Shown here: piece by piece, positions 52,934 to 61,164 of the stretch
How the letters are laid out: each line of letters begins with the position of its first letter
Numbering within the stretch: the first letter of the stretch is position 1
Assembly: GCA_017470485.1 (NCBI GenBank)
Contig: JAFUYQ010000005.1
Span: forward strand, 18,640 to 82,639
DNA: 64,000 nt
From: Synergistaceae bacterium
GTDB taxonomy: Bacteria > Synergistota > Synergistia > Synergistales > Aminobacteriaceae
Direction: 5' to 3'
The notes under the pieces: model-generated
The model's database searches: none
What the model was told of the DNA's origin: nothing
Seen by the model: only the letters and a program-made list of their open reading frames with translations
Made by a program: the position numbers and the translations under genes

Positions 52934-54466
52934 TTATTCTCCTGCCTCAAACATCTTGTTGATACCGCTCAAGTACGCCTGCAATGACGCTTCAACGATG
53001 TCAGTGCTTATTCCTGAGCCCGTGTACATCTCGCCGGTTGACGCGCTGGAAATCTTAACGACAGCCTCACCGATTGAGTCCTCGCCCTCAGTTACAGCCC
53101 TTACGCTGAAATCCTCAAGTCTTGCGTCAACGCCGAGCATTTTGTTCACGGCCTTGAACGCCGCGTCAAGAGGCCCTGCGCCGTACTCGACACCCTCAAG
53201 AACGTTATTGTCCCTGCTGAGTTTCACATAAGAAATCTTCGGAATATCGCTGCCTGACGTTATCGAGTGGCTGATAAGTTTGCATGTTGACGCTGTGCTT
53301 TCCTCAGGGCGCGTAATCTTTGACCTGTGGAGCGTCAATGCCTCAAGGTCTGAGCTTGTGATGGTCTTCTTTTCGTCGGCAAGTTTCTTGAACCTCGTGA
53401 ATATGTCTTCAAGTTCATCATCTGGAATCTCATAGCCCATTGATTCGAGGCGTTCACGGATTGCGTGTTTGCCGGAATGTTTGCCAAGAACTAACGCTCT
53501 GTGAGGCACTCCGATTTCGTCAGGGTTCATTATCTCGTAGGTCTGAGCGTTCGTTATCATTCCGTGCTGGTGAATGCCGGCCTCGTGTGCGAAAGCATTT
53601 GCGCCGACTATCGGCTTTGTGGGCGAAATTGAAACGCCTATGATGTTGCTTAACAGTCTGCTCGAACGGTAAATCTCTCTCGTGTTAATGTTCGTGTCGG
53701 CCTCGTAGAAATCTCTCCTCGTCCTAATCGCCATTACGATTTCCTCAAGGCTTGCGTTACCGGCACGCTCGCCGATTCCGTTGACGGTGCATTCAACTTG
53801 AGTCGCTCCGGCTTTGACGCAGGCGAGCGAATTAGCCACGCCCATTCCCAAATCGTTATGGCAGTGAACGGATATATCAACGCTGTTAATACCTTCAACA
53901 TGTTCGCGGAGGTAGGCAATCAGTTCGCCCATTTCCTGCGGTGTCGAGTAGCCCACCGTGTCGGGAACGTTGATTGTGTTTGCACCGGCGGCTATGGCGT
54001 TGCTGAATGCCTGAGCGAGAAATTCCCTGTCCGAACGTGAAGCGTCTTCCGCCGAAAACTCAATGTCATCGCACTTTGACTTAGCGTATGAAACCATTTC
54101 AGTTATCGTCTGGAGTACCTGTTCACGGGTCATTCTGAGTTTGTACTGCATGTGAACATCGCTTGTCGCTATGAAGACGTGAATACGGGGCTTCTTCGCT
54201 TCCTTAACTGCCTCCCAAGCCGCGTCAATATCACGGGTGTTGGCGCGTGCGAGGCTTGCGATTGTGCAGTTGGGGGCAGCTCCGGCGATAGCCTGAATGC
54301 TCTTGAAGTCCATCGGCGAAGCGATTGCGAAACCGGCCTCGATGATGTCAACTCCGAGTTTCTCAAGCTGTTTGGCCATGACGATTTTCTCGCTGAGATT
54401 CATGCTGCAGCCGGGCGACTGCTCCCCGTCCCTTAATGTTGTGTCGAATATTTTTACTCTGTTCAT
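52934..54466 (-). CDS. leuA: 2-isopropylmalate synthase
   Basis: First committed step of leucine synthesis, from acetyl-CoA and 2-oxoisovalerate. 510 residues, the usual length. HMGL-type catalytic domain (1-300): FDTTLRDGEQSPGCSMN, GADTIEAGF-like region VDIIEAGFAIAS, SVHCHNDLGMGVANSLACVKAGATQVECTVNGIGERAGNASLEEIVMA, HQHGM. Linker and LeuA allosteric dimer domain (about 390-505; HSITSGSDIPKISYVKLSRD, VEASLQAYLSGINKM). Leucine feedback is usual via this domain. Its leader region provides attenuation. Confidence 0.96.
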   Translation of the reverse strand: MNRVKIFDTTLRDGEQSPGCSMNLSEKIVMAKQLEKLGVDIIEAGFAIASPMDFKSIQAIAGAAPNCTIASLARANTRDIDAAWEAVKEAKKPRIHVFIATSDVHMQYKLRMTREQVLQTITEMVSYAKSKCDDIEFSAEDASRSDREFLAQAFSNAIAAGANTINVPDTVGYSTPQEMGELIAYLREHVEGINSVDISVHCHNDLGMGVANSLACVKAGATQVECTVNGIGERAGNASLEEIVMAIRTRRDFYEADTNINTREIYRSSRLLSNIIGVSISPTKPIVGANAFAHEAGIHQHGMITNAQTYEIMNPDEIGVPHRALVLGKHSGKHAIRERLESMGYEIPDDELEDIFTRFKKLADEKKTITSSDLEALTLHRSKITRPEESTASTCKLISHSITSGSDIPKISYVKLSRDNNVLEGVEYGAGPLDAAFKAVNKMLGVDARLEDFSVRAVTEGEDSIGEAVVKISSASTGEMYTGSGISTDIVEASLQAYLSGINKMFEAGE

Positions 54467-54486
54467 TCTTAAATTACTCCTCCTGA

Positions 54487-54532
54487 CAAAAAAACCGGGT
54501 CTGAAAAATTTTTATTTTTTTCAGAATCCCGG
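54487..54532 (-). terminator. Attenuator terminator before leuA
   Basis: On the minus strand CCGGGATTCTGAAAAA pairs with TTTTTCAGACCCGG and is followed by TTTTTTT. It lies 20 bases before the leuA start and 44 bases after the leader-peptide stop, the place expected for a leucine attenuator. Confidence 0.8.
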
Positions 54533-54575
54533 CGCTTGTTTTCTTGAACTCTTAGTGATGTTTCTGATGATGACG

Positions 54576-54647
54576 TTACAATGACGCACTCCGGAGATTC
54601 GCAGTGCAGTAACGTAGTGCGAGTGTTAATGTGAATGTCTTTATCAT
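54576..54647 (-). CDS. leuL: leuA leader peptide
   Basis: A 23-residue open frame, MIKTFTLTLALRYCTANLRS plus three more residues ending in Leu, behind AAGGAG. Five Leu codons (TTA, CTC, CTA, CTC, TTG), three of them alternating early (TLTLAL), could stall ribosomes when leucyl-tRNA is low. The coding region lies between a good promoter and a strong terminator ahead of leuA. It was found by eye; it is too short to appear among ordinary open frames. Stalling and alternative RNA pairing are inferred. Confidence 0.65.
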   Translation of the reverse strand: MIKTFTLTLALRYCTANLRSASL

Positions 54648-54686
54648 TTCTGCGAGTCTCCTTTCCTTGAAATTAAAGCGGAGAAT

Positions 54687-54715
54687 ATTTTACATGCAAT
54701 GATTAATCGTGTCAA
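54687..54715 (-). promoter_or_regulatory. Promoter of the leuA leader
   Basis: TTGACA (54710-54715), 17-base spacer and TAAAAT (54687-54692) on the minus strand, about 30 bases before the leader peptide. Confidence 0.75.
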
Positions 54716-54721
54716 AAATAA

Positions 54722-54754
54722 TCCCTCCCGTTTTTATAAGGGAGGGAAATTTTT
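54722..54754 (-). terminator. Intrinsic terminator of the grd operon
   Basis: TCCCTCCC pairs with GGGAGGGA, followed by TTATTTTT on the minus strand. It lies eight bases after the grdB stop and next to the leuA promoter. Confidence 0.85.
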
Positions 54755-56059
54755 TTACTCAGTGAACACTGTCTGTTCTGTTATTTCCGTCTGGAGAGCC
54801 TTCAATGCTCTTTCAACGAGTCCCCTTCTTAATGCTTTTTCCTCCTCAGGAGTCTTTGAGGGATTCCCAAGAGGGTGAGGGATTGCGATTGTCGGAACGA
54901 TTCTGTTTGCTCCGACTGTCTGCGAGATCGGCACTATTGTGCACATGTGAACTACCGGAAGTTTGCGCTCAATTTCCTTGACCATCGTTGCACCGCAACG
55001 AGTGCATGTTCCTCAGGTCGATGTGAGAATTACCGCAGTTACTCCGTCATTCACAAGCCTGTTCACTATTTCCGCTCCGAACTTCTTGGCGTTAGCGACA
55101 GATGTTCCGTTGCCTACAGTGGTGTAGAACTTGTTATGAAGTTTCCCGATTACCCCTTCGCGCTCCAAGTCCCTCAGAACGTCCACAGGCAGCACCCTGT
55201 CAGCGTCCTGATCCGCGTATGTAGCGTCATACCCTCCGTGAGCGGTGCAGTAAGTCTCGCTCGTAAGGTCGTTGACACCCGTTATGTCGTACTCGCCGAA
55301 CTTACTTGCGCTTGATGCCTCGATGTGGTCGGGGTTGCCTTTCGGGCAGATACCGCCTGAAGTTACGAGGGCGATGACGGCGTTCTTCATGTCCTTAACT
55401 GCCGGCTGAGGGTCTACTCTGTCGAACACGGGCATTTTGTATTCAGTCCCGAAAGTTTCGCCCTTCAGTTTCGCAACGAACATGTCAACGCACCTTTCAG
55501 CCGCTAACTTCTCGTAGAACATATTTTTGCGGATACCGCGCTCAATGTAGCCTTCCTCTGACGGACTTCCTAACGCCTCGCCTTTAAGGAGTTTCAGAGC
55601 GAGTTTAGCCATCGCCGGAACAGCCTTTCTCATTCCTGCGGCACTGTCGGGAGTCTCGATTATCCACGCCGATTTCTTGTACATCTCAACGCCGGGATTT
55701 TCGGGGTACATTCCTGAGATTACGGGGATTCCGAACTCCTTTGACACCGCGTCGCACATCGCACCGCAAGCCGTTCCGTAACGTCCAGCGTTGAACGCCG
55801 GCCCTGCGATGAAAGCGTCAGGCTTGTATTCCTTAATCATCGCGAGAATGTCAGCGGTAGCCTTGTCCATGTTTGAGGCAAAGTATGAGTCTCCGCAAAT
55901 TACTGTTGCAACGATTTCGGCCTCGCCCTTGAACGCTCCTTTGAGAGCCATTCCGGGCCCTACGACACCGGCGCGGATTTCGGGAGTGTAATCAGCTTTC
56001 TCCTCGCCGCCTATCCCTGCGTAAAACTGGTTAATGTAGTGTACTATTCTGAATGCCAT
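54755..56059 (-). CDS. grdB: Glycine/sarcosine/betaine reductase component B selenoprotein (Sec at 55013-55015)
   Basis: Substrate-binding selenoprotein of the reductase that splits glycine (or sarcosine/betaine) to acetyl phosphate via GrdC/D. 434 residues reading through an in-frame TGA at codon 349. The reading across it, VILTST-Sec-GTCTRCGATMVKEIERK, is the family's conserved selenocysteine site, and the protein goes on for 85 residues (MCTIVPISQTVGANRIV, IPHPLG) in the same frame. N-terminal FRIVHYINQFYAGIGGEEKAD is typical. I use the ATG at 56059, eight bases after GGAGGTGA. A SECIS-like hairpin follows the TGA. Standard gene callers would split this gene. Follows grdE by 12 bases. Confidence 0.95.
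54986..55000 (-). promoter_or_regulatory. SECIS-like hairpin
   Basis: CGTTGC and GCAACG pair around the loop GGT, beginning 12 bases after the grdB TGA on the mRNA strand. Position and a GU in a small apical loop fit a bacterial SECIS read by SelB. Confidence 0.65.
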
Positions 56060-56071
56060 TTTTCTCACCTC

Positions 56072-57364
56072 CTAAAGTGTGTATGCTCCGAGCTTCGTAT
56101 AGCCTAGTTCACTTGTTGCGCCAGTGATGGCCTGAAGCTCAACCGTTATTGTACCGTCATCGGCGAGTGAGCCGTTCCAGCCTCCTGCGATAACGTTAGC
56201 TTCCTCAGCGAAACCGATTACCTTCTTCATGGCCGGAAGATGAATTACCTCATTGGCATTTCCGGCGGTAACACAAGCGTTTCCTTCGGGGCATGAGTCT
56301 GCTAATGACTGGCTTGCGCCGTCCTGACCGGCATATTCGTCCGTTAGAAGGGCGGTCTTGATACCGAGCTGTTCGCACTTCCGGCAGTTCATAATGAGGT
56401 CAGCGTCAGGATTCCCGAAACCTTCCTCAGTGATTACGACACCGTCAAGCCCTAACATTGAGGCAAGTTTCGCGGCATAAGATGAGCTTCTGCGCTTGTC
56501 GGCCAGAGTAACATTCTCATTGGTTACGATACAGGCCACGAAGTTGAAATCCTTTCCATGACGTTTGAGCATGTCGGCGATAACTGGGTTGTTGAGATGT
56601 GAGTAAGTGCTGTTCTTGTCGCACGCTGAAACGCAGTTCCCCGAAACGATAGCACCGTCCATGACTTCAAGCGGTGAAATGATTGTCGGCAGTATGCGCT
56701 TAACGTCAACGCCGTAAAGGTACGTGTCATGAAGCAGTCCTTGAGTCTGGAGCATGTAGATGTATCCGACTTTCGGGAGTTCGGGATACGAGTTCATGGC
56801 CTCACGGATTGTCGGGCGTTCGTAGACCTCAACGGTATCGGCCTTGCACCCTGCGCATGATTTAGCGAGGTAAGCGGCTGTTTTGAGTCCTGCGATTCGG
56901 CAGGCGGCCTCATAGTCATGCTTGTCCATATTAGGATCTGAAGGCTCAAGGACTAACACGACATTGCATGTCTTCGAGTAGGGCGTGTAATCCGAGCCGA
57001 CTCCTGACATGTCGATGATACCCTCTTGAAAGCGGACGAGCTTTCCGGCTGTTAAGACTGCGCAACCTGAGAGTACTAATGTCTGGCCTTCGCCGACCGT
57101 CTCGACATCGCTGAGCATTCCAGGAAATACCTGACCTTTTCCCGAAATCTTCCATCTCGGCTCAATGACATCTTTGACGGGCATAATTCTTGTTTCCTCG
57201 CCCGGCATGGCGATATCGACATCAATATTTTTTCCGAGCAGAGGATCTTCCGATACGAGCGCGAGAATTTCGGCCTTGCTGACGGTGAGTATGCCGTTCT
57301 CAAAGCCTGTTTTCTCTCCGAACTTCAAGCCTTTTACTTTAAGCCTGTGTAGTTCAAGTTTCAT
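56072..57364 (-). CDS. grdE: Glycine/sarcosine/betaine reductase component B, alpha/beta pro-protein
   Basis: Partner of the GrdB selenoprotein. 430-residue precursor that is cut between Asn and Cys to give the pyruvoyl (carbonyl) group which binds the amine substrate. The site is in VSGNCVSACDKNSTYSHLNNP (middle of the protein). Other marks: KLELHRLKVKGLKFGEKT at the start, VLTAGKLVRFQEGIIDMSG, HDYEAACRIAGLKTAAYLA, and the C-terminal GWNGSLADDGTITVELQAITGATSELGYTKLG. Whether it serves glycine, sarcosine or betaine cannot be told from sequence alone; the glycine riboswitch in front favours glycine. Confidence 0.95.
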   Translation of the reverse strand: MKLELHRLKVKGLKFGEKTGFENGILTVSKAEILALVSEDPLLGKNIDVDIAMPGEETRIMPVKDVIEPRWKISGKGQVFPGMLSDVETVGEGQTLVLSGCAVLTAGKLVRFQEGIIDMSGVGSDYTPYSKTCNVVLVLEPSDPNMDKHDYEAACRIAGLKTAAYLAKSCAGCKADTVEVYERPTIREAMNSYPELPKVGYIYMLQTQGLLHDTYLYGVDVKRILPTIISPLEVMDGAIVSGNCVSACDKNSTYSHLNNPVIADMLKRHGKDFNFVACIVTNENVTLADKRRSSSYAAKLASMLGLDGVVITEEGFGNPDADLIMNCRKCEQLGIKTALLTDEYAGQDGASQSLADSCPEGNACVTAGNANEVIHLPAMKKVIGFAEEANVIAGGWNGSLADDGTITVELQAITGATSELGYTKLGAYTL

Positions 57365-57368
57365 TACT

Positions 57369-57785
57369 TTATACCTCCTTCACTAATAACGATGAAGCGT
57401 TACAGAGATTTTCGCCTTTCATCAATCCGTAATGCTTCAAACTTTCCCTCATTAGTTCAGCGTCAATGTAAGCGTAATCATTCCGTCTTCCGTCATCAAG
57501 CTCATCAGGAGTGATTAACGGCGAGGACTGGTAAACGTTTACGGCAGACTCGATAACCGAGAGGGAATCCAAATCAACAGGCCCTTGAATTTCATCAACG
57601 ATTACAGATCTGAAGGGCTGATGATTCGGCCTGAGATTTCCGCAAAGGGTATGGGTTAAAACTATACTGCCCGAATGCACGAGACTGCGCACGCGAATCA
57701 GAACATCAAGGGCTGAACCCTCTATGTATTCGCCTGATTTAACGCTGTGGTGAAGTTCCGCATTGTTTGTGATGAGACTGTACAT
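57369..57785 (-). CDS. grdX: GrdX family protein
   Basis: Small protein found at the head of glycine reductase operons, function unknown. 138 residues from the ATG at 57785, which follows GAGGAGGG and gives the typical opening MYSLITNN; the open frame starts 14 codons earlier without a ribosome site. Family pattern: VRSLVHSGSIVLTHTLCGNLRPNHQPFRSVIV and a later LSVIESAVNVYQS. Four bases before grdE, and behind the glycine riboswitch. Confidence 0.85.
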   Translation of the reverse strand: MYSLITNNAELHHSVKSGEYIEGSALDVLIRVRSLVHSGSIVLTHTLCGNLRPNHQPFRSVIVDEIQGPVDLDSLSVIESAVNVYQSSPLITPDELDDGRRNDYAYIDAELMRESLKHYGLMKGENLCNASSLLVKEV

Positions 57786-57840
57786 TAATTTTTTAACCCT
57801 CCTCGAACTTTCCTCATCTGTTGCCATAAAGCAGCGGCTT

Positions 57841-57934
57841 CAGAAGTCCTGTCCGGTACAGAGTACATTTGCCTGAGAGTTTCGCTGTAGCTTGCCCCTT
57901 CGGCGTATGCTTTCCGCATATCTCTCCTCTGTCC
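57841..57934 (-). promoter_or_regulatory. Glycine riboswitch (single aptamer) of the grdXEB operon
   Basis: The minus strand carries the glycine (gcvT) aptamer order: GGAGAG (57922-57927), CGCCGAAGGGGCAAGC, CTCTCAGGCAAA, then GGACAGGACTTCTG. Only one aptamer is seen. A -10-like TATAAT (57955-57960) lies upstream. No terminator is seen between aptamer and grdX, so control may be at translation. It links the operon to glycine levels. Confidence 0.9.
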
Positions 57935-58004
57935 TTCGCTCAGGGTATGGCGAGATTATATCAAACCGCCAACGAAAGTATAATATTTATTGTTACTGAA
58001 ATTA

Positions 58005-58030
58005 TGCCGCCCTCGATTACGAAAGCGGCA
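58005..58030 (-). terminator. Hairpin after the AGCS gene
   Basis: TGCCGC pairs with GCGGCA across a 14-base loop on the minus strand, followed by TAATTTC; weak terminator between the symporter and the grd promoter. Confidence 0.4.
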
Positions 58031-58038
58031 CTAAAACT

Positions 58039-59451
58039 TTAGCCGTTAAGGAATCCCTGCTGGTCGTAAGGCTTTCCCTCATTGTATTCCTTGAGAAGCC
58101 TAGCTACCTTATTGCTGAGGAACAATATAGCGATTAAGTTCGGGATTACCATTATTCCGTTGAAGAAGTCCGAGAGTTCCCAGACCAGATCAATCTTGAG
58201 TACGCTGCCCGTGAATATGAACGCCATCACGAGAATCTGATAGGGCAGTAAAGCCTTAGCCCCGAAAAGATAGCGTATGTTGCTCTCGCCGAAATAGTAC
58301 CAGCCTATGACGGTTGAGAAAGCGAAGAAAAGCAGACATACCGCTATGAACGGATAACCCCATGACCCCAAGAAGTGTTCGGCGAAAGCGGCCTGAACCA
58401 GTGAGATACCTCTAAGGTTCGCTCCGCCCTCAACGAAATTGTTGTCGAGGACTCCCGAACTCATTACGGTGAATACTGTGATGTTCAGAACGACAAAAGT
58501 ATCAATGAACACGGCGATGATTCCGAGTACGCCCTGTTCAACGGGGTGAGCGACATTTGCTACGGCGTGGGCATGAGGAGTTGACCCCATACCGGCCTCG
58601 TTCGAGAAGAGTCCGCGCGCGATTCCGTAACGGGCGGCCTGAGCTACGGCGACACCGGCCATTCCTCCCCAAACAGCTTTGGGAGCGAACGCACATGCGA
58701 ATATCTCACCGAAGACTGCCGGAAGATGATGAATGTTCATGATGATTAAAGCGAGGCCGACAACGATGTAGAGAATCGCCATAATGGGGACGAGTTTTTC
58801 GGTTACGGAGGCGATACGCTTAACGCCGCCGATGAAAATCAATCCTGCCACGACAGCGAGTACCGCGCCGATGATTTTAACGTCCCAGCCGAACGCTCCG
58901 TTAAAAGCGTCGCTGATGGAGTTAGCCTGTACCATGTTGCCCATGAAGCCGAGTGCTAGTATTATGGATACGGCGAAAAAGCCGGCGAGGAATTTCGAGA
59001 AAGGATTATTGCCCAATCCTCTCGAAATGTAATACGCTGGCCCGCCGACTACATGACCTGTCTCGTCTTTCTCCTTGTAAAGCTGGGCGAGGCAGGCTTC
59101 CGCAAAATTAGTCGCCATTCCGAAGAAGGCGGCCACCCACATCCAGAAAATCGCTCCCGGCCCTCCTGACACAAGAGCGGTCATTGCGCCGGCAAGGTTG
59201 CCCGTCCCTACCTGCGCCGCTATCGCTGTCGCCAGAGCTTGGAATGATGTCATGCCGTGCGCTCCGGCGGCTTCCCCGAAGAGCGAGAAGTTCCCGAAAA
59301 GTTTCCGGCAGGCTGTCCCGAACTTGCTTATCTGGACGAAACCGAGCCGAAGCGTGAAGTAAAGCCCCGTACCGCAGAGAAGCGGAATCAGGAAACTTGT
59401 ACCCCATAGAAAGCCGTTAGCGTCTGATACCAGTTTTAACAGCTCTTCCAT
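58039..59451 (-). CDS. Alanine/glycine:cation symporter (AGCS family)
   Basis: Na+-coupled uptake of alanine or glycine, 470 residues, about 11 TM helices. Family patterns: TSFQALATAIAAQVGTGNLAGAMTALVSGGPGAIFWMWVAAFFGMATNFAEACLAQLYK (contains the substrate-site region), GGPAYYISRGLG, ARYGIARGLFSNEAGMGSTPHAHAVANVAHPVEQGVLG and GWYYFGESNIRYLFG. These stretches are listed in order of occurrence. ATG 11 bases after GGAGG. It lies upstream of the glycine reductase genes in the same orientation but has its own terminator-controlled leader. Confidence 0.94.
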   Translation of the reverse strand: MEELLKLVSDANGFLWGTSFLIPLLCGTGLYFTLRLGFVQISKFGTACRKLFGNFSLFGEAAGAHGMTSFQALATAIAAQVGTGNLAGAMTALVSGGPGAIFWMWVAAFFGMATNFAEACLAQLYKEKDETGHVVGGPAYYISRGLGNNPFSKFLAGFFAVSIILALGFMGNMVQANSISDAFNGAFGWDVKIIGAVLAVVAGLIFIGGVKRIASVTEKLVPIMAILYIVVGLALIIMNIHHLPAVFGEIFACAFAPKAVWGGMAGVAVAQAARYGIARGLFSNEAGMGSTPHAHAVANVAHPVEQGVLGIIAVFIDTFVVLNITVFTVMSSGVLDNNFVEGGANLRGISLVQAAFAEHFLGSWGYPFIAVCLLFFAFSTVIGWYYFGESNIRYLFGAKALLPYQILVMAFIFTGSVLKIDLVWELSDFFNGIMVIPNLIAILFLSNKVARLLKEYNEGKPYDQQGFLNG

Positions 59452-59501
59452 AATGAAAAATACCTCCTATTTTGTAAAGTTTTGATTGATTGAAAATTGA
59501 G

Positions 59502-59616
59502 ACAATAAAAACAGGCTCAGGAAAACCTTCCGCTCTCCCAAGCCTGATATATCACAATATGTAGTGAAACCCTTACGCCCTGACTCCTTCAGAGATTTAT
59601 TAACGCATCAGGTTCA
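59502..59616 (-). promoter_or_regulatory. Riboswitch-like leader with terminator ahead of the AGCS symporter
   Basis: The minus strand contains an outer stem CCTGAT (59607-59612) with ATCAGG (59543-59548). The 3' arm of this stem overlaps the 5' arm of a terminator (CAGGCT with AGCCTG, 59541-59546 and 59512-59517, then TTTTTATT). The two structures exclude each other, as in a transcriptional riboswitch. Inside the outer stem lie two small hairpins (CTC-GAG near 59590; TCAC-GTGA near 59555-59570) and a core with GCGTTAATAAAT and TCAGGGCGTAAGGG. I do not recognise the class. A possible promoter is at 59628-59656. Confidence 0.6.
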
Positions 59617-59648
59617 CGTCAAAGTCATGAATATTTTTGTTTTTATTG

Positions 59649-59963
59649 TCATGCAATGATTATAGCATGTTTTCTCCTTTTAATAGCTTTTACTGCCTCA
59701 GCCTCAAAAATTTCATGCTGCCTTTCGCGCTGTTCAATAATTTTCTGCTCCAGTTCTTTTTTCCGCTGAGTTTTCTGTCTGAGTTCGGTCGCACGCTTCA
59801 TTGATTCGTTGTGAGCGTCAATGGTCTTCATCAATGCGTCGTCCATGCTCGCCTGAGCCGCGTCCCTGAAATCCTCAAGCTCCTCTTTTGTCTCAGGGAT
59901 TCTCCCCTCATACTTCACGGGGAGTTCGTCCCACATGCTTCTGTAACGTGTATCAATTTTCAT
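59649..59963 (-). CDS. Hypothetical coiled-coil protein
   Basis: 104 residues, charged and helical (MRQSMWDELP-like start, then heptad-rich RATELRQKTQRKKELEQKIIEQ), ending in a basic AIKRRKHAIIIA. No family recognised. It overlaps the TSCPD gene by four bases (ATGA) and is last in the baiN-coaX-dus operon. Its end touches the promoter region of the AGCS leader. Confidence 0.55.
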   Translation of the reverse strand: MKIDTRYRSMWDELPVKYEGRIPETKEELEDFRDAAQASMDDALMKTIDAHNESMKRATELRQKTQRKKELEQKIIEQRERQHEIFEAEAVKAIKRRKHAIIIA

Positions 59964-60238
59964 GAGGCTTTCCTGTGTTCAGTATCGAGATTCATTGCCT
60001 GCTCGATAGCGATTGCTAACTGGTCGGCGCATGAAGTACCTTTGTCTCTGCACTGGTTTCCGCGTAAGAGCCGGGCGGTTTTAACAGCGTCAGAACCTTC
60101 AAGAAGCGTTGATATTGCTGTCAGATTGCCGGGACAGCCCCCGTGAAAATTCAGATTGTGTATCTTTCCATTGTCAAGCTCAAATGTTATCTTCCTGCTG
60201 CAAATTCCTGTCGGTATAAACTCTACAAACTCTTTCAT
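59960..60238 (-). CDS. TSCPD-domain protein (TIGR03905-like)
   Basis: 92 residues: EFIPTGICSRKITFELDNGKIHNLNFHGGCPGNLTAISTLLEG, then ARLLRGNQCRDKGTSCADQLAIAIEQA. The TSCPD fold with its Cys positions (GIC, GGCPGN, CRDKGTSCAD) is also found at the C-terminus of B12-dependent ribonucleotide reductases. Stand-alone members have no assigned function. Overlaps both neighbours, so translation is coupled with dus. Confidence 0.85.
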   Translation of the reverse strand: MKEFVEFIPTGICSRKITFELDNGKIHNLNFHGGCPGNLTAISTLLEGSDAVKTARLLRGNQCRDKGTSCADQLAIAIEQAMNLDTEHRKAS

Positions 60239-61164
60239 TATAAATTCCTCCTGCTCAAAATGTTAATGATTTCGTCGAGGCTTTCAGAAACCATCGCCAG
60301 CCGTCTTAATTCCGCCGAACCCTGCTCAAATTTCAGAATGCTCCCTGCAAATCTTTTCATCAGGACAAGTGCTTTGTGTCCACCTGAAATTTCGTCAGCC
60401 CTGCGTGAAAAGTTTACAAGCTCTCCGATTTTTTCATCACGGGTTCTGAAACGGCCCTCAAACTCCTCAAACATAAAAGGATTACTGAAAGCTCCCCTTG
60501 CAATCATAACACCTTCGCAGCCCATAGATAAATAGTCATTTATATCATTCACAGTCCTAACATCACCGCTGGCACTAATCATTCGGGGAAACTCACGTGC
60601 TAATTTAGCAATAATCGAACGGTCGGCTATGCCTTCATAACGCTGTGAGGCTGTACGGCCATGAATACAGACGTTATCTGCCCCAGACGCAATTAATCCT
60701 TCCGCAAATCTCAACGTCTCATCATCATTCTCAAGCCTACGAATCTTTACCCACACAGGCAGTCCTAATGACTTCAGTTTTCGAGTCATGTCTTTGGCCA
60801 ATGAGGGCTTCCTTAAAATCGCTGAACCTGAGCCGTTCTTAGTGATTTTAGGCATGGGGCAGGCCATGTTGATTCCGAACGCCGAAAATTTCCCGCACCT
60901 CTCAAGCGCAACTTCACCGCCCGAAACTAAAACATCAGAATCATTCGCGAACAGCTGAACCACTAAAGGCCCCTCACGTTCCGAGACTGAAAGCATGTCG
61001 AAGGTCTTTTCGTTGTCCCGAATCAGTCCGGCACAGCTAATCATCTCGGTGTGAGTCAACGCCGCCCCATGCTCAAAGAAAAACTCACGGACTGGAAGTG
61101 TCGTTATTCCGGCAAGAGGAGCGAGAAATAATCTCCCTGATAATTCGATACCGCCTATCCTCAA
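60238..61164 (-). CDS. dus: tRNA-dihydrouridine synthase
   Basis: FMN enzyme that reduces uridines in tRNA. 308 residues. LAPLAGITTLPVREFFFEHGA at the N-terminus, NMACPMPKITKNGSGSAIL with the catalytic Cys, WVKIRRL, CIHGRTASQRYEG and GCEGVMIARGAFSNPFMF (FMN phosphate site), then a helical C-terminal domain. Closest to the DusB type. Overlaps coaX by four bases. Confidence 0.94.
   Translation of the reverse strand: MRIGGIELSGRLFLAPLAGITTLPVREFFFEHGAALTHTEMISCAGLIRDNEKTFDMLSVSEREGPLVVQLFANDSDVLVSGGEVALERCGKFSAFGINMACPMPKITKNGSGSAILRKPSLAKDMTRKLKSLGLPVWVKIRRLENDDETLRFAEGLIASGADNVCIHGRTASQRYEGIADRSIIAKLAREFPRMISASGDVRTVNDINDYLSMGCEGVMIARGAFSNPFMFEEFEGRFRTRDEKIGELVNFSRRADEISGGHKALVLMKRFAGSILKFEQGSAELRRLAMVSESLDEIINILSRRNL

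Noticed and set aside
57841..57960. Tandem glycine aptamers
   Set aside because: Only one aptamer core is visible; the sequence upstream is a promoter.
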